Numbered from the stretch's first letter, positions 53,049-63,176 are shown. The stretch: DNA of 64,000 bases from JAPOXR01 sp965221815 (GCA_965221815.1 OZ244915.1:2294001-2358000), one strand, 5' to 3'. The notes: generated from the sequence alone by a model not told the origin. A program made the numbers and translations.

Positions 53049-54247
53049 GGTGCTCTGCCTTCGTTCGCGGCGGCGACATGACTTCTCCGCCGAAGTGGCG
53101 GCGGGGCGCGCCGCTCCCTTTCCGCCAGGGTCTCGAACATTCCAGTCATATCATCTGTCCATTTCCTGTTTGCCGCAAGCGCTTGATCCAGTTTTGCGTC
53201 GCCGGTTTTCAGACGTGCCAGATTGCGGGCCGTCCGTTCGGCCCGCCTTAGATCAGCGTCGAGGAAATGCTTGACACGCCTCGTGTCCGGCATTGCGCCG
53301 AGCCGATCGATCATGGAGAACTGCTGTCGGGCCGTATGATGGCGCGGTTCTCGCAGCATTGAATCCAGTCCGTGCGGACAGCATTCGCGATCTTGGCACG
53401 CGATCAGCCGCCGTCCTCCGGGAGCAGCGGCGATCGCTTTCAGATCCCGCTTGCGGAAGGCTTTGTCAAACCCGAACAGCGGTATATAGCTCTGTCGCCC
53501 GAACGACCCGCCTTCCTTTCGCTCCTTCGGGGGCTTGTGCCAGTTTCTTGCGTCGAAACGTTCCCGCTCGCCAATTCCGTGCGCGATACCCGAAACGACC
53601 CCGAAGGCAAGCGCGCTCAGTCCGACCAGGCCTCCGATATGATCGAGAAGGACCGGATAGCCGAGACCGTGCAGATCCTCGATCGCGGCGAAGGTTCTCT
53701 TGACCGACAGCGGTCCGGCGTTTGAGCCGAACCCGGACAGGCGCAGGACCAGGTTATCGAAGGGCAGGCCTTTGAGCGCATCCATGAGGCGGGTTCGGTG
53801 CGTTCGGTCCTGCAGGAGGGTGTGGGGCAAAATCTGGGAATAGTCGATGTCAATCGACTTGCCGCCCTCCCGGTCGAGGGCCAAGCGCAGATGGGTGACG
53901 CCTTCCAGATCGATGTTGGCGTTCGGCTGGAAATCCTGGGGTCCCAGCGGTCGGCCTTCCATGGCCGCGGCCCATGGCGCGTGCCTTGCCATACCGCTGA
54001 AACGCTCGATTGCGCTCAGTTCGGCAGTCCTGGTGTCAAGAATTACCTCGGTCCCAGCGTCCTGAAGCGCACGGATGAACTCTTTTTGGGATCCCGCCCT
54101 GGAGGCGTCAACGATGACATGCTTCGCCGGGAGGCGTCCCACCGCGTGCAAATGCTCATACTGGCGATGGGCCATTTCTCCCGTGCGAATGACATGGCCG
54201 ATGGGTGTATGGAGGTGCGGTCTCAGAGGAATGACGGTTGCGGTCAT
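53045..54247 (-). CDS. Unrecognised 400-aa protein leading the RES/Xre operon
   Basis: A 400-residue protein starting MTATVIPLRPHLHTPIGHV. ATG 54247 has AGGAG 7-11 bases upstream, so the 479-codon frame is trimmed. The pattern is alternating strand-helix (KHVIVDASRAGSQKEFIRAL, TEVILDTRTAELS, NLVLRLSGFGSNAG, YPVLLDHIGGLVGLSALAFG), which suggests a TIM-barrel-like fold. A cysteine cluster CQDRECCPHG sits at about 284-293 and may bind zinc; the last 90 residues are helical and basic. No signal peptide or membrane helix. It overlaps the antitoxin start, so the three proteins are made together. I do not recognise a family; an enzyme or toxin modifier is possible. Confidence 0.75.
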   Translation of the reverse strand: MTATVIPLRPHLHTPIGHVIRTGEMAHRQYEHLHAVGRLPAKHVIVDASRAGSQKEFIRALQDAGTEVILDTRTAELSAIERFSGMARHAPWAAAMEGRPLGPQDFQPNANIDLEGVTHLRLALDREGGKSIDIDYSQILPHTLLQDRTHRTRLMDALKGLPFDNLVLRLSGFGSNAGPLSVKRTFAAIEDLHGLGYPVLLDHIGGLVGLSALAFGVVSGIAHGIGERERFDARNWHKPPKERKEGGSFGRQSYIPLFGFDKAFRKRDLKAIAAAPGGRRLIACQDRECCPHGLDSMLREPRHHTARQQFSMIDRLGAMPDTRRVKHFLDADLRRAERTARNLARLKTGDAKLDQALAANRKWTDDMTGMFETLAERERRAPPPLRRRSHVAAANEGRAP

Positions 54248-54378
54248 GGATCGCTCCTTTCGGTTTCGTCTCAATGTCACGACGAAACCGAAAAGGCAAA
54301 CAATAATCCCATGGAGCCCGACCTGCCCGAAAGTTGGATTGGATAGGGGCGAAACAGGACGCAAGGGTTTTGGGGGTC

Positions 54379-54510
54379 GTTTCGGGCACGGAGCGCCGGG
54401 CAGGGCCGTTCCGCTCAGTGGCCGACAGGCTGCTCGCCGTCGCCTGCGCCATGCTCGAGACCCAAACCCTGTTCGATCCCTCACGGACCGGACACAATCA
54501 CGCCACGTGA
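54379..54510 (+). pseudogene. IS110-type transposase C-terminal remnant
   Basis: A 43-codon tail, FRSVADRLLAVACAMLETQT then LFDPSRTG and a stop, resembling the end of IS116/IS110/IS902 transposases. It lies immediately before the second IS630 copy. The rest of the gene is not visible. Confidence 0.4.
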
Positions 54511-54517
54511 AGACCTA

Positions 54518-55730
54518 GTGTTTTGCCTCATACAGATAGTTCCATATCCTGCAACCGTCGGTGGCCCCGCTTCCAGGATGCGACGAGATCCTCGGGGTCC
54601 CGGCGCCAGCGGAACGGGTGGGCCTCATGGGCATTGTGGTGGGCGATGTAGTCTTCTACCGCTGTGATGCACGCGTCAAGGGAATTGAAGATGGCATGCT
54701 TGAGTCTCTGTCGGGCCAGTTTCGAGAAGAAGCCCTCGACGGCGTTCATCCACGAGGCCGATGTCGGTGTGAAGTGGAAGGTCCAGTGCGGGTGGTCGGC
54801 AAGCCAGGCATGCACGTGCGCCGACTTGTGGGCGGACAGGTTGTCAAGGATGACATGGACCGCCATCGTGGGGTCGAGGTCCGCCGCCACATGATCGAGG
54901 AACGCACAGAAATCCGCGGAGCGGTGGCGCTCGGTCATCTTTCCGACCACCTTGCCAGTGGCGACATCGAGGGCCGCCAGCAACGTGGTGGTGCCGTTCC
55001 GTTTGTAATCATGCGTGCGGGTTGTCGGGTGACCCGGGGCGGGCGGCAGGGGTGTCTGGGTGCGGCCGAGGGCCTGGATCTGGGTCTTTTCATCCACCGA
55101 GAGGACCACGGCGTGATCCGGTGGGTTCATGTACAGTCCGATGACATCGTGGGCCTTGATGCCGAACCGGGGATCGTTCGAGACCTTGAAGGTCTTGACC
55201 TGATGGGGCCGCAGGCCATGGCGCTGCAGGATCCGGTGCACGGTGGTGGCCGTCAGGCCCCCGACCGCTGTGGCCAGGGCCTTGAGGGTCCAGTGGCTGC
55301 GGTTGGGCGGGGGTGGCGACATCGCCAGATCGATGACGGCCTGGATCCGGTCGGCGGGAATGGGTGTCTTGCCCGGCGGCCGGGTGGCATCGCGCAGGAG
55401 ACCGTCGACACCCTCGGAAAGGAAACGGTCCCACCAGCGCCAGACGGTGGGTTTCGAGAGGCCTGTCTGCCGCATGGTCTCGACGAGGCCACAGCCGTCC
55501 CCGAGGGCGAGGATGATGCGGGCCCGCCAGACATGCTTCTGAGGGCTCTGGGGGTGGCTGACGATGTGCTCGAGGCGTGTGCGATCGGTGTCTGGCAGCC
55601 GGATCTCCGGCCGTGTCGATGTCCTGCCCATGGGTCTGTCTCCTGCCTTGGTGTTGGCCGCGGGCTCGCGGCGGCAGGATGATACCATGATGTGGGGCAG
55701 GAATAGAATCCTTTGTTTGTTATTATACAC
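54518..55730 (-). mobile_element. IS630-family insertion sequence, copy 2
   Basis: The same 1213-bp element as 4223-5435, in the opposite orientation, flanked by TA at 54516-54517 and 55731-55732. Only one base difference was seen. Confidence 0.92.
54528..55631 (-). CDS. IS630-family DDE transposase (copy 2)
   Basis: A 367-residue transposase, identical to copy 1 except Ala for Glu in HRSADFCAF. The catalytic Asp, Asp and Glu are all intact. The same AGGAG-led ATG fixes the start at 55631. Confidence 0.93.
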   Translation of the reverse strand: MGRTSTRPEIRLPDTDRTRLEHIVSHPQSPQKHVWRARIILALGDGCGLVETMRQTGLSKPTVWRWWDRFLSEGVDGLLRDATRPPGKTPIPADRIQAVIDLAMSPPPPNRSHWTLKALATAVGGLTATTVHRILQRHGLRPHQVKTFKVSNDPRFGIKAHDVIGLYMNPPDHAVVLSVDEKTQIQALGRTQTPLPPAPGHPTTRTHDYKRNGTTTLLAALDVATGKVVGKMTERHRSADFCAFLDHVAADLDPTMAVHVILDNLSAHKSAHVHAWLADHPHWTFHFTPTSASWMNAVEGFFSKLARQRLKHAIFNSLDACITAVEDYIAHHNAHEAHPFRWRRDPEDLVASWKRGHRRLQDMELSV

Positions 55731-55784
55731 TAGAAACAACACCGATGACCTCACGAAAGACCGACCCCAAAACAACAAAATCAG

Positions 55785-55840
55785 CCCTTGCTAAAAGGTG
55801 GGAAGCCCCCCCCCTCAGGATTTTGTCAAGGGGCGTGAGG
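55785..55840. repeat. Hairpin-forming repeat R4, copy 2
   Basis: Shares its CCCTTGC start, AAAAGGTGGG core and CAAGGGG end with 33645-33700; the middle has diverged and contains a C9 run. Confidence 0.55.
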
Positions 55841-55889
55841 CATGGGATCAGGGAGGTAGGGAGCCGCGTGGCGGGGCAATGCCCTTCGG

Positions 55890-56320
55890 ATAAGGAATTG
55901 GGGCGCATCCGGATAGGGATTGCCGCAACGGCGACGGATTGTGAGCGTGCCGAAGCCGGGACTGTGAAAACTGTCGCCCCCGACCTTCAACTGTTCTCCT
56001 ACACCGAAGCGATTCCAGTCTCTCTGCGATTTGAATTTCGGGAAACCGGCGTGCCCTTGATCTGATTTGACTCTTGGGAAGGGCCCTGTGAATGTCTCAT
56101 CTAAACGGCCCAAAGCTGGCCTTTGGACTTGGACAGGACAGTCTCTGACGTCATCAAACAGCCTCCAGCACGCGTTCAGAGATTGACATTGATCGAAACA
56201 GGAAATCGTCTTCCCGGTTTTCCTGTAGCATTCAATCCGCTCCTCAAGAGCCACCTTGTGAAGCTGACGCTGGTCGTCAATAGTCTGTTCAAGCCAATCC
56301 CAATTGCGGCAGGTTTCTGG
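55890..56320 (-). pseudogene. TnpB (IS605 OrfB) remnant
   Basis: A minus-strand frame reads LEERIECYRKTGKTISCFDQ near the start, then CPVQVQRPALGRLDETFTG and FPKFKSQRDWNRFGVGE, which is the N-terminal third of IS1341/IS605 TnpB. The front is cut by stops and the RuvC catalytic part is absent. No matching end structure (omega RNA) is recognisable. Confidence 0.7.
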
Positions 56321-56532
56321 TCATATCCAGTAGCGGATCTGTCTGTGTACGGTTGCCCAGTTCATATTTTCAAAAGGTTCATCCATTATATAACCCACTT
56401 CCACTATGATATGTTGTGAACGACATATCGAACTGGAACGGGGTCTGATAAGCTTGTAGCTCAGACCAAAAACACCATCTATACAGCCGGGCAACAGTGC
56501 TTTCATCATGTCCGCCGCAATGGAGTCACAGA

Positions 56533-57309
56533 ATGGCTTTCGAAAATATCGTCGTGGAAATCACCGACCATGTCGGATTGATCCGACTGGACAGGCCAAA
56601 CCAAAAAAACGCGCTCAACGAGGCCCTACGCAGCGAACTCGCAGTTGCACTTGATCAACTTGATCACAATGAAGATGTCCGTTGTCTCGTTCTGACGGGC
56701 TCGGAATCCATATTTTCCGCCGGTGCCGACATTAAAGAAATGAAAGACTATGACTTCGTCGAGATGTTTCGGCAAGATCGTTTTGCACCCGAGGCACGGG
56801 CGTTTGAACAACTGCGCAAACCGATTATTGCGGCCGTTGCCGGGCATGCTCTCGGCGGTGGTTGTGAACTGGCCATGATGTGCGACATCATCATTGCTGC
56901 TGAAAATGCCTGTTTTGGTCAACCAGAAATCAATATCGGAATCATGGCAGGTTTGGGTGGCACCCAGCGACTCACCCGTGCGGTCGGCAAATCCAAATCA
57001 ATGGAAATGCATTTGACTGGACGACGCATGGGAGCAGAAGAAGCCGCCAGTTCGGGCTTGGTGTCACGCGTTGTCCCACTCAAGGACTTGATGAAGGAAA
57101 CGATGGAGCTTGCGGACAAGATCACCGAACAGTCGCCGCTCGCAGTGATTGCAGTGAAGGAGGCTGTCAATAGCGCTCAGGAAATGTCCTTGCGTGATGG
57201 CCTTCTCTTTGAACGCCGCCTGTTTCATGCCCTCTTCTCAACCGAGGATAAAAATGAAGGGATGGACGCATTTGTTGATCGACGTGAGCCGCGTTTTCGT
57301 GGCTGTTGA
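56533..57309 (+). CDS. Enoyl-CoA hydratase
   Basis: A 258-residue crotonase that hydrates 2-enoyl-CoA in beta-oxidation. Both catalytic glutamates are present (GHALGGGCELAMMCD and GQPEINIGIMAGLGG), as is the oxyanion-hole block SAGADIKEM. The C-terminus HALFSTEDKNEGMDAFVDRREPRF is typical. ATG 56533 begins the family N-terminus MAFENI. It precedes rpsT, as in many alphaproteobacteria. Confidence 0.95.
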   Translation: MAFENIVVEITDHVGLIRLDRPNQKNALNEALRSELAVALDQLDHNEDVRCLVLTGSESIFSAGADIKEMKDYDFVEMFRQDRFAPEARAFEQLRKPIIAAVAGHALGGGCELAMMCDIIIAAENACFGQPEINIGIMAGLGGTQRLTRAVGKSKSMEMHLTGRRMGAEEAASSGLVSRVVPLKDLMKETMELADKITEQSPLAVIAVKEAVNSAQEMSLRDGLLFERRLFHALFSTEDKNEGMDAFVDRREPRFRGC

Positions 57310-57426
57310 CATCAAATTGCCTCCTGACTCCTCTCACGATGGAAACGAGAAGCGGTTTGACTCCGCCGTGACTTGAATTTAATCCCGCCGACTTCCGGCA
57401 ATGAACAGACTTTCAGGGTGAATCAT

Positions 57427-57693
57427 ATGGCCAACACACGCCAGGCACGCAAACGCGTCAAACAGACGCTTCGTCGTACGCAAGTCAATCGTGCACGCAC
57501 ATCGCGAATCAGAACCTTTATCCGCCAGGTCGAGATGGCCCTTGAATCTGGCGATGGCAAGACTGCAGCAGAGGCCTTGAAACAGGCACAGCCTGAGGTC
57601 ATGCGTGGTGTTTCCAGGGGTATCCTTCATCGGAAAACCGCCAGCCGGAAAATCTCACGGCTTGCAAAGCGGGTGAAAACCGTCGGTGCCTGA
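57427..57693 (+). CDS. rpsT: 30S ribosomal protein S20
   Basis: An 88-residue, strongly basic protein of the small ribosomal subunit. MANTRQARKRVKQTLRRT and the later HRKTASRKISRLAKRV are the S20 signature. ATG 57427 begins this start; the open frame continues upstream but is not conserved-looking. Confidence 0.95.
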   Translation: MANTRQARKRVKQTLRRTQVNRARTSRIRTFIRQVEMALESGDGKTAAEALKQAQPEVMRGVSRGILHRKTASRKISRLAKRVKTVGA

Positions 57694-58366
57694 AAAGAGT
57701 ACGAACTCTGCCCTTGAGACAACGCGCCGAAGGGCGTTCCGTACCAGCGCCAGTGTCGCGGGTCCCAGTCTTTCTGAATAATCTGTCGCAATTTATCCAA
57801 ACTGAAATCGCTTGACCTGATCCCGTTGGTGACTGCTCTGGCGATGCGGCAAGACATATCATGCCGCGTTTGTCGAGTGCTGTCAGGGATTCGCTAACGA
57901 TCGCCAAGAAATCAGTCGGCATCTCCAACCATGATCAACCTGTTCCAGGAGTCATTTGGCAGCACAGGCGATCGTGTTCCACCGGGTCGGGCGAACCTGT
58001 TCGCTTGATGATCAAAGTGGCGAATCTCTGCCAATCATGAGCCGTCATTCAACTGCTGAAGCGGATCTTTGGTGATCCAGAGAAAGATACTGATTCGGCT
58101 TCCCTGTGATCTGTTTCGATGGCTGCAATAGTGGTAGCGATCAGAGATACCACAAGATATTTGCCGCGATGATGTTGGCCCGGAATCAGGGCAAAAGAGT
58201 TTCCTGATTTCGCCAAAAAAAGTTTGGCGGCAGATTTATCAAGAATTCAATATTTTACGAGAGAATTGGTTTAATTCAACAACCCGACCAGGCATTTTTT
58301 TGTAAAATCGGCATTGTCAATGAGTCCGCCTTTTTATTAATTTTGTCGTTGGTTAAGGGGGCTCCA
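57694..58366. other. Intergenic region rpsT to the rhodanese gene
   Basis: About 670 bases without a supported gene. The last 170 bases are A/T-rich, with a perfect hairpin CGCCAAA / TTTGGCG at 58211-58229. This is a candidate promoter or replication-origin region close to dnaA, but I found no convincing run of DnaA boxes. Confidence 0.5.
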
Positions 58367-58825
58367 ATGGATCGCATGCTACGGCAAGACCAGTCGGATA
58401 TTGTCGCGTGGACTCCGCAGGAGTCATGGCGTGAACTCACGAAAAATTCCCGCTCCTATCTCGTCGATGTACGCACACGGCCTGAATGGCAGTTCGTCGG
58501 TTTACCTGACCTGTCGACAACGGGCCGTTCGCTCATTTGTGTTGAGTGGAACGTTTATCCGAGCATGCAAGTCAATCCATCATTCATGGTTGATGTGGTG
58601 GCCGCATTCTCGGACGAGTGGCCGGAGACTCTTTTGTTTATCTGTCGGTCGGGAGCGCGATCTGAGGCGGCGGCACGTGCGTTCAGGGAATTTGCCAGAG
58701 AATCGGGGCAGGAATTGCTTTGCGTGAATGTTGCAGAAGGTTTCGAGGGTGATCTGGACGACAACCTCCATCGCGGTGATCGGAATGGTTGGAAACAGAA
58801 TGCCTTGCCGTGGCGGCAGTCATAG
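58367..58825 (+). CDS. Rhodanese-like protein
   Basis: A 152-residue single rhodanese domain. SYLVDVRTRPEWQFVGLPDL and the active-site loop LLFICRSGARSEAAA (Cys nucleophile) are complete, so it may be a sulfurtransferase. AAGGGGG before ATG 58367 decides the start over 58343. It lies directly upstream of dnaA. Confidence 0.88.
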   Translation: MDRMLRQDQSDIVAWTPQESWRELTKNSRSYLVDVRTRPEWQFVGLPDLSTTGRSLICVEWNVYPSMQVNPSFMVDVVAAFSDEWPETLLFICRSGARSEAAARAFREFARESGQELLCVNVAEGFEGDLDDNLHRGDRNGWKQNALPWRQS

Positions 58826-58888
58826 AAAGATAAAATTGTGTGTTCTGCGCATGCATGACACGCCATCGAAACAGAGTGGGGATGTGAA

Positions 58889-60235
58889 TTGCAAAATCTT
58901 TGGGACAGTGCCTGCGAGCAGTTACGGAAAGAAGTGGGGGAGTATGATTTCCGCAACTGGATATCGAAAGCCAAACTGGCATCAATAGACGGCGCCACAG
59001 CGGTATTTGAGGTGCCGACCCAGTTTACCGGCGAATGGATCCTGCAAACCTATGGGGACAGAATCCTTGAGTCCATACGCCATCTCGACTCATCAGTTCA
59101 CCGCATAAACTACATCATATCTGCCAACCCGGAGGACACGAACGATCACAACAATGTGAAAAACGAAAACTCCGCTGACGCAGAAAGCAGCTTGCATAGG
59201 TTTAGCCTCAATTCTCGCTTCACATTTGATCAGTTTGTCGTCGGAAAATCCAATGAAGTCGCCTATCAGGCTGCCCGACGTGTTGCCGAAGACGCGCATG
59301 TGAACTTCTCTCCGCTCTTCTTCTATGGTGGTGTTGGGCTGGGAAAAACTCATTTGATGAATGCCGTGGGATGGTCACTGCGCCAAGACAACCCCGATGC
59401 CAAAATCATCTACCTCTCGGCCGAGCAATTCATGTATTTGTTTGTTCGCGCGTTGCGTACCAAGAATACACTTGAGTTCAAGGAGATGTTCAGGTCGGTT
59501 GAAGTCCTTATGGTTGATGATATCCAGTTTATTGCTGGCAAGGATTCCACTCAGGAAGAGTTCTTTTACACCTTCAATGCGCTGGCCAGTGAAAGCAAAA
59601 GGATCGTCCTGTCAGCTGACCGTTCGCCCGGCAAGATCGAGGGTCTCGAAGCGCGTGTGCGCTCGCGTTTGCAGTCAGGCCTGGTCATTGAACTCCATCC
59701 CGCAGATTACGAATTGCGACTCGGAATTCTTCAACAAAAGGCCGCTTATCTGAAAGAAACCCATCCACAACTCCGTTTTGAAAAGGGCGTTCTGGAATTT
59801 CTCGCACATCGAATTATCAGCAATGTGCGTATCCTGGAGGGGGCATTGAATCGGCTTGTTGCAGCCCAGTCATTCATCGCCACGGATATTTCTATGGAAT
59901 ATGCGCTGCACGTATTGGCCGACCTGCTGCGGGAGTCTGATCGGAAGGCACAAGTTGATGACATTATCCGTTGTGTCGCACAACATTATCATTTGAATAC
60001 CTCTGACCTCCTCGGATCACGACGCAGCCAGGATATTGTCCGCCCCCGCCAGGTGGCAATCTATCTTGCCAAACATCTGACCACACGCTCACTTCCGGTC
60101 ATTGGTCGTGCGTTCAGTCGCGATCATACGACAGTCCTGCATTCGATTCGTCGGATTGAAAGGTTACTTGTCAGTGACGATGAACTGGCTGATGATATTG
60201 ATATTCTACGCCGTCGAATCACGGAAATTGCCTGA
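58889..60235 (+). CDS. dnaA: Chromosomal replication initiator DnaA
   Basis: A 448-residue initiator. Domain I begins LQNLWDSACEQLRKEVGEYD; domain III has Walker A GGVGLGKTHLMNAVG, Walker B VLMVDDIQFIAG and the arginine finger region LEARVRSRLQSGLV; domain IV ends with GRAFSRDHTTVLHSIRRIE, the DNA-binding signature. TTG 58889 is the start, with GGGGAT upstream. Confidence 0.97.
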   Translation: MQNLWDSACEQLRKEVGEYDFRNWISKAKLASIDGATAVFEVPTQFTGEWILQTYGDRILESIRHLDSSVHRINYIISANPEDTNDHNNVKNENSADAESSLHRFSLNSRFTFDQFVVGKSNEVAYQAARRVAEDAHVNFSPLFFYGGVGLGKTHLMNAVGWSLRQDNPDAKIIYLSAEQFMYLFVRALRTKNTLEFKEMFRSVEVLMVDDIQFIAGKDSTQEEFFYTFNALASESKRIVLSADRSPGKIEGLEARVRSRLQSGLVIELHPADYELRLGILQQKAAYLKETHPQLRFEKGVLEFLAHRIISNVRILEGALNRLVAAQSFIATDISMEYALHVLADLLRESDRKAQVDDIIRCVAQHYHLNTSDLLGSRRSQDIVRPRQVAIYLAKHLTTRSLPVIGRAFSRDHTTVLHSIRRIERLLVSDDELADDIDILRRRITEIA

Positions 60236-60782
60236 TCCGGGATGAATGGCTCACACGTGAACGACAGGATGTTGTGGATAGACACACCTCTTGCCGGAGC
60301 AAAATGCAGCATACCGACGGGCAAGTATTTCGATATACGCGTACATTATTCCCGACCCGAGAAATTCAGGGCCATCCGGCAACTCTATCCGCTTCCGAAT
60401 AAAACGATAAGGTCCCATCAATCACAATCTGGCAGACGAATTGCAGGGACGAGGTGATTGATACACGCCGCGCCTTTCGCAGAATTTGTGATCTGGATTA
60501 TTGGTGAAATTTTCGTATCTCGGTTCAACAGGTGATAAACATTCTGTCTTGGTGAATTCATCGACGCCCGTTTCAACAACGTTGTGCTCACGGCCCAGAA
60601 TGGAAACAATGCCATGGGAACTGCATATTGCTGCACCGTGAAACGTCAAATGACCGGTCGGGCCAACTGGCTGAAAAGCCTGAACGGGAAACCCGCCGAT
60701 GGCCGATCAGGTGCCGGGACTTGCTCTTGACGTTAGTTCTCGGTAGTTTCACAGATGTTCTTTTTTGAGCTATGAGTAGGTG
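60236..60782. other. Intergenic region dnaA to dnaN
   Basis: 547 bases without a supported gene. It contains TGTGGATAG at 60273-60281, a one-mismatch DnaA box, but no cluster. Confidence 0.5.
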
Positions 60783-61904
60783 ATGAAGTTCACGGTTGAT
60801 GCTGATGAGCTGCGCGTGGCCACCGCCCATGCCCGTTCCACTGTGGCCCGCGGTCACTCCGCCCCGATCCTCGGCAATATTCTAATCGAAACCTCGGAAA
60901 ATGCGGTTAATTTTCGATCAACCGACATACAGGTGGAATTGGAAATCACGTTGGATGCCAAGGTCGTAGAGACAGGAGGACTTACCGTCTCGGCAAACGT
61001 GTTGAATGACCTGGCGCGGCGATTTCCAACAGGTTTGCAGGTCGAATTTGAATGGAACGCAGCCGATGATGAACGTTTGCGGATCAAGGCTGGATCGACC
61101 GATTGCTTATTACCGACCTTGCCCAAGGACGATTTCCCCGTCATTGCACGGACCGATTACGATATCTCTTTTCCAGTCGACACGCGCGTCCTGTACCGTC
61201 TGTTCGATCTGTCAAAAGTCTCAGTCGCACCGGATAGTCCACGCAAATATTTGCAGGGAGTGTGCCTTCACACCGTCGAGGGACCTGATGGGATGATCCT
61301 GCGCTGTGTATCGTCGGACGGTTTTCATATGTCACGAATTGATGCCGTTGCGCCGCCCGGTAGCGAATCGATGGAGCCTATCATCATTCCGCATAAAGCC
61401 GTCCTCGAGGTCATCAAGATGCTCGAGGGAAGAGAAAATGCCGTGCAGATTTCGGTGTCCAAAAACAAGGTGCAGTTTTCCGGATCGAACATGACATTTT
61501 CGGTGCGCGTCGTAAATGCCAAGTTTCCTGACTACAGTCAGTTGATCCCTGAGCCCACTGGAATCCGTATGGAAGTTGATTCGGTAGTCTGTCTCAATGC
61601 TCTCTCGAGAATGTCTGCGGTCACATCGCGCGAGGGCACTGCGGTACAGTTCAATATGGCGGATGATCATCTGACCATGACAGTGAATTCACCATTTTCG
61701 GGGACGATAAAGGAGGAACTGAACGTGGCGTTTCCGCATGAGGAGATGAAAATCAAGTTCAAACATGATCAATTGCTTGGCATCTTTGGCCTCCTCAAGG
61801 AAGGTAGTGTTATCGTCGATTTTCAACCTAACGCGGGCGCAACCCGATTCTCATCGCGTAACGACCAAAACGCCCTGTTCGTGGTCATGCCCATTCGGAT
61901 TTGA
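60783..61904 (+). CDS. dnaN: DNA polymerase III beta subunit (sliding clamp)
   Basis: A 373-residue clamp. MKFTVDADELRVATAHARS, then ILGNILIETS and the final NDQNALFVVMPIRI, which carries the conserved C-terminal methionine-proline-x-arginine end, are diagnostic. ATG 60783 has GTAGG upstream. recF follows in the same direction. Confidence 0.96.
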   Translation: MKFTVDADELRVATAHARSTVARGHSAPILGNILIETSENAVNFRSTDIQVELEITLDAKVVETGGLTVSANVLNDLARRFPTGLQVEFEWNAADDERLRIKAGSTDCLLPTLPKDDFPVIARTDYDISFPVDTRVLYRLFDLSKVSVAPDSPRKYLQGVCLHTVEGPDGMILRCVSSDGFHMSRIDAVAPPGSESMEPIIIPHKAVLEVIKMLEGRENAVQISVSKNKVQFSGSNMTFSVRVVNAKFPDYSQLIPEPTGIRMEVDSVVCLNALSRMSAVTSREGTAVQFNMADDHLTMTVNSPFSGTIKEELNVAFPHEEMKIKFKHDQLLGIFGLLKEGSVIVDFQPNAGATRFSSRNDQNALFVVMPIRI

Positions 61905-61950
61905 TTCTCCCCGATACGCAGGACCGGCTTGACAATCCGGCTGGCCTCAA

Positions 61951-63057
61951 TTGGCATTAACCTATCTGACTGAACTGTCCTTGTCGCACTTTCGCTGTTT
62001 TCGGCAATTGCGGCTCGAAACCGATCACAGTCCGATTATCCTGACCGGAGAGAATGGTGCCGGCAAGACCAGCATCCTTGAAGCCATCTCATTATTCTCA
62101 CCTGGTCGTGGTCTCCGGGCTGCTCCTGGACATGCACTTGCGCGACGCCCGGAAAAAGTTGGTTGGAAGGTCACGTGTCGCGTGCAATACGACGGTGACG
62201 ACAAGTCGATCTCGAGTTGGTGCAAGGACGGATCAAGGCGTCGCCTCGAAATCGACGGCCAAGCGATACGACAAACAGGATTGGCAGAACATCTGCGAGT
62301 CTTGTGGCTGACACCTTCAATGGAAAGACTGTGGCGAGAAGGAGCCGAAGCACGACGCAGGTTTATGGATCGAACAACGATGAATCTGGTTCCCGGCCAT
62401 GCAGAACATGCGGCAAGGTATGACCGCGCGATGCGCGAGCGCAACCGGCTGCTTCGTGATAACCGGAATGATGTGGCCTGGTTCAATGCCATTGAGTCAC
62501 GCATGGCCGATTCAGGAGCCGAGATCAATCAAGGACGGAAATATGCTGTCCAACAACTCGCGCGCATATGTGCAGACAGGGAATCCGCATTCCCAGCAGC
62601 CAGCTTGAAGCTGATTTCACCGAAAGGAGCCAATGCACTCGCAACAGACCCCAATGATCTTGCAGAATCTCTGGTGCGTGGACGCAACCGGGATATGGCA
62701 GCCGGGAGAACGCTCTGTGGACCACATCGCGCCGATCTGGATGTCGCGCTCCTTCCTGATGGAATCGCCGCCAGTCTCTGTTCGACTGGCGAACAGAAAG
62801 TCCTGCTGATTTCACTCATCCTCGCCACCGCGAAAGCCATCCTGGACGATTTTGAATATCCACCACTTTTGCTTCTTGATGAAGTCGCTGCGCATCTTGA
62901 TGCCAAGCGTCTCGGGAGTTTCTTGTCTGAAGCCACCTCCCTCCAGGTACAGTTGTGGATGACAGGGACTGATGCCACGCTGTTCAGCGACATCGCCGCC
63001 AGTGCCCAAATGCGGCAGGTGCTGTCCACCCCCGAAGGATCAATCATCTGTTCATGA
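61951..63057 (+). CDS. recF: DNA replication and repair protein RecF
   Basis: A 368-residue SMC-like ATPase that loads RecA at gaps. LSLSHFRCFRQLRLETD, Walker A TGENGAGKTSILEAIS, the signature-like STGEQKVLLISLILA and Walker B LLLLDEVAAHLD are complete. TTG 61951 is the start. Only 46 bases separate it from dnaN. Confidence 0.95.
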   Translation: MALTYLTELSLSHFRCFRQLRLETDHSPIILTGENGAGKTSILEAISLFSPGRGLRAAPGHALARRPEKVGWKVTCRVQYDGDDKSISSWCKDGSRRRLEIDGQAIRQTGLAEHLRVLWLTPSMERLWREGAEARRRFMDRTTMNLVPGHAEHAARYDRAMRERNRLLRDNRNDVAWFNAIESRMADSGAEINQGRKYAVQQLARICADRESAFPAASLKLISPKGANALATDPNDLAESLVRGRNRDMAAGRTLCGPHRADLDVALLPDGIAASLCSTGEQKVLLISLILATAKAILDDFEYPPLLLLDEVAAHLDAKRLGSFLSEATSLQVQLWMTGTDATLFSDIAASAQMRQVLSTPEGSIICS

Positions 63058-63176
63058 GATCTCAATCCATTGTAACGCGTGACGACCCTGAAGGCGGAGG
63101 TGCAGTCAGTCACTTGGACATCGCCAATAATCAAATTGGGCATCCATTGATCGCACGGCTGAGTCATCATAAAATG

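Noticed and set aside
57694..58366. oriC
   Set aside because: The position near dnaA and the A/T-rich block are suggestive, but there is no cluster of DnaA boxes, so I do not call an origin.
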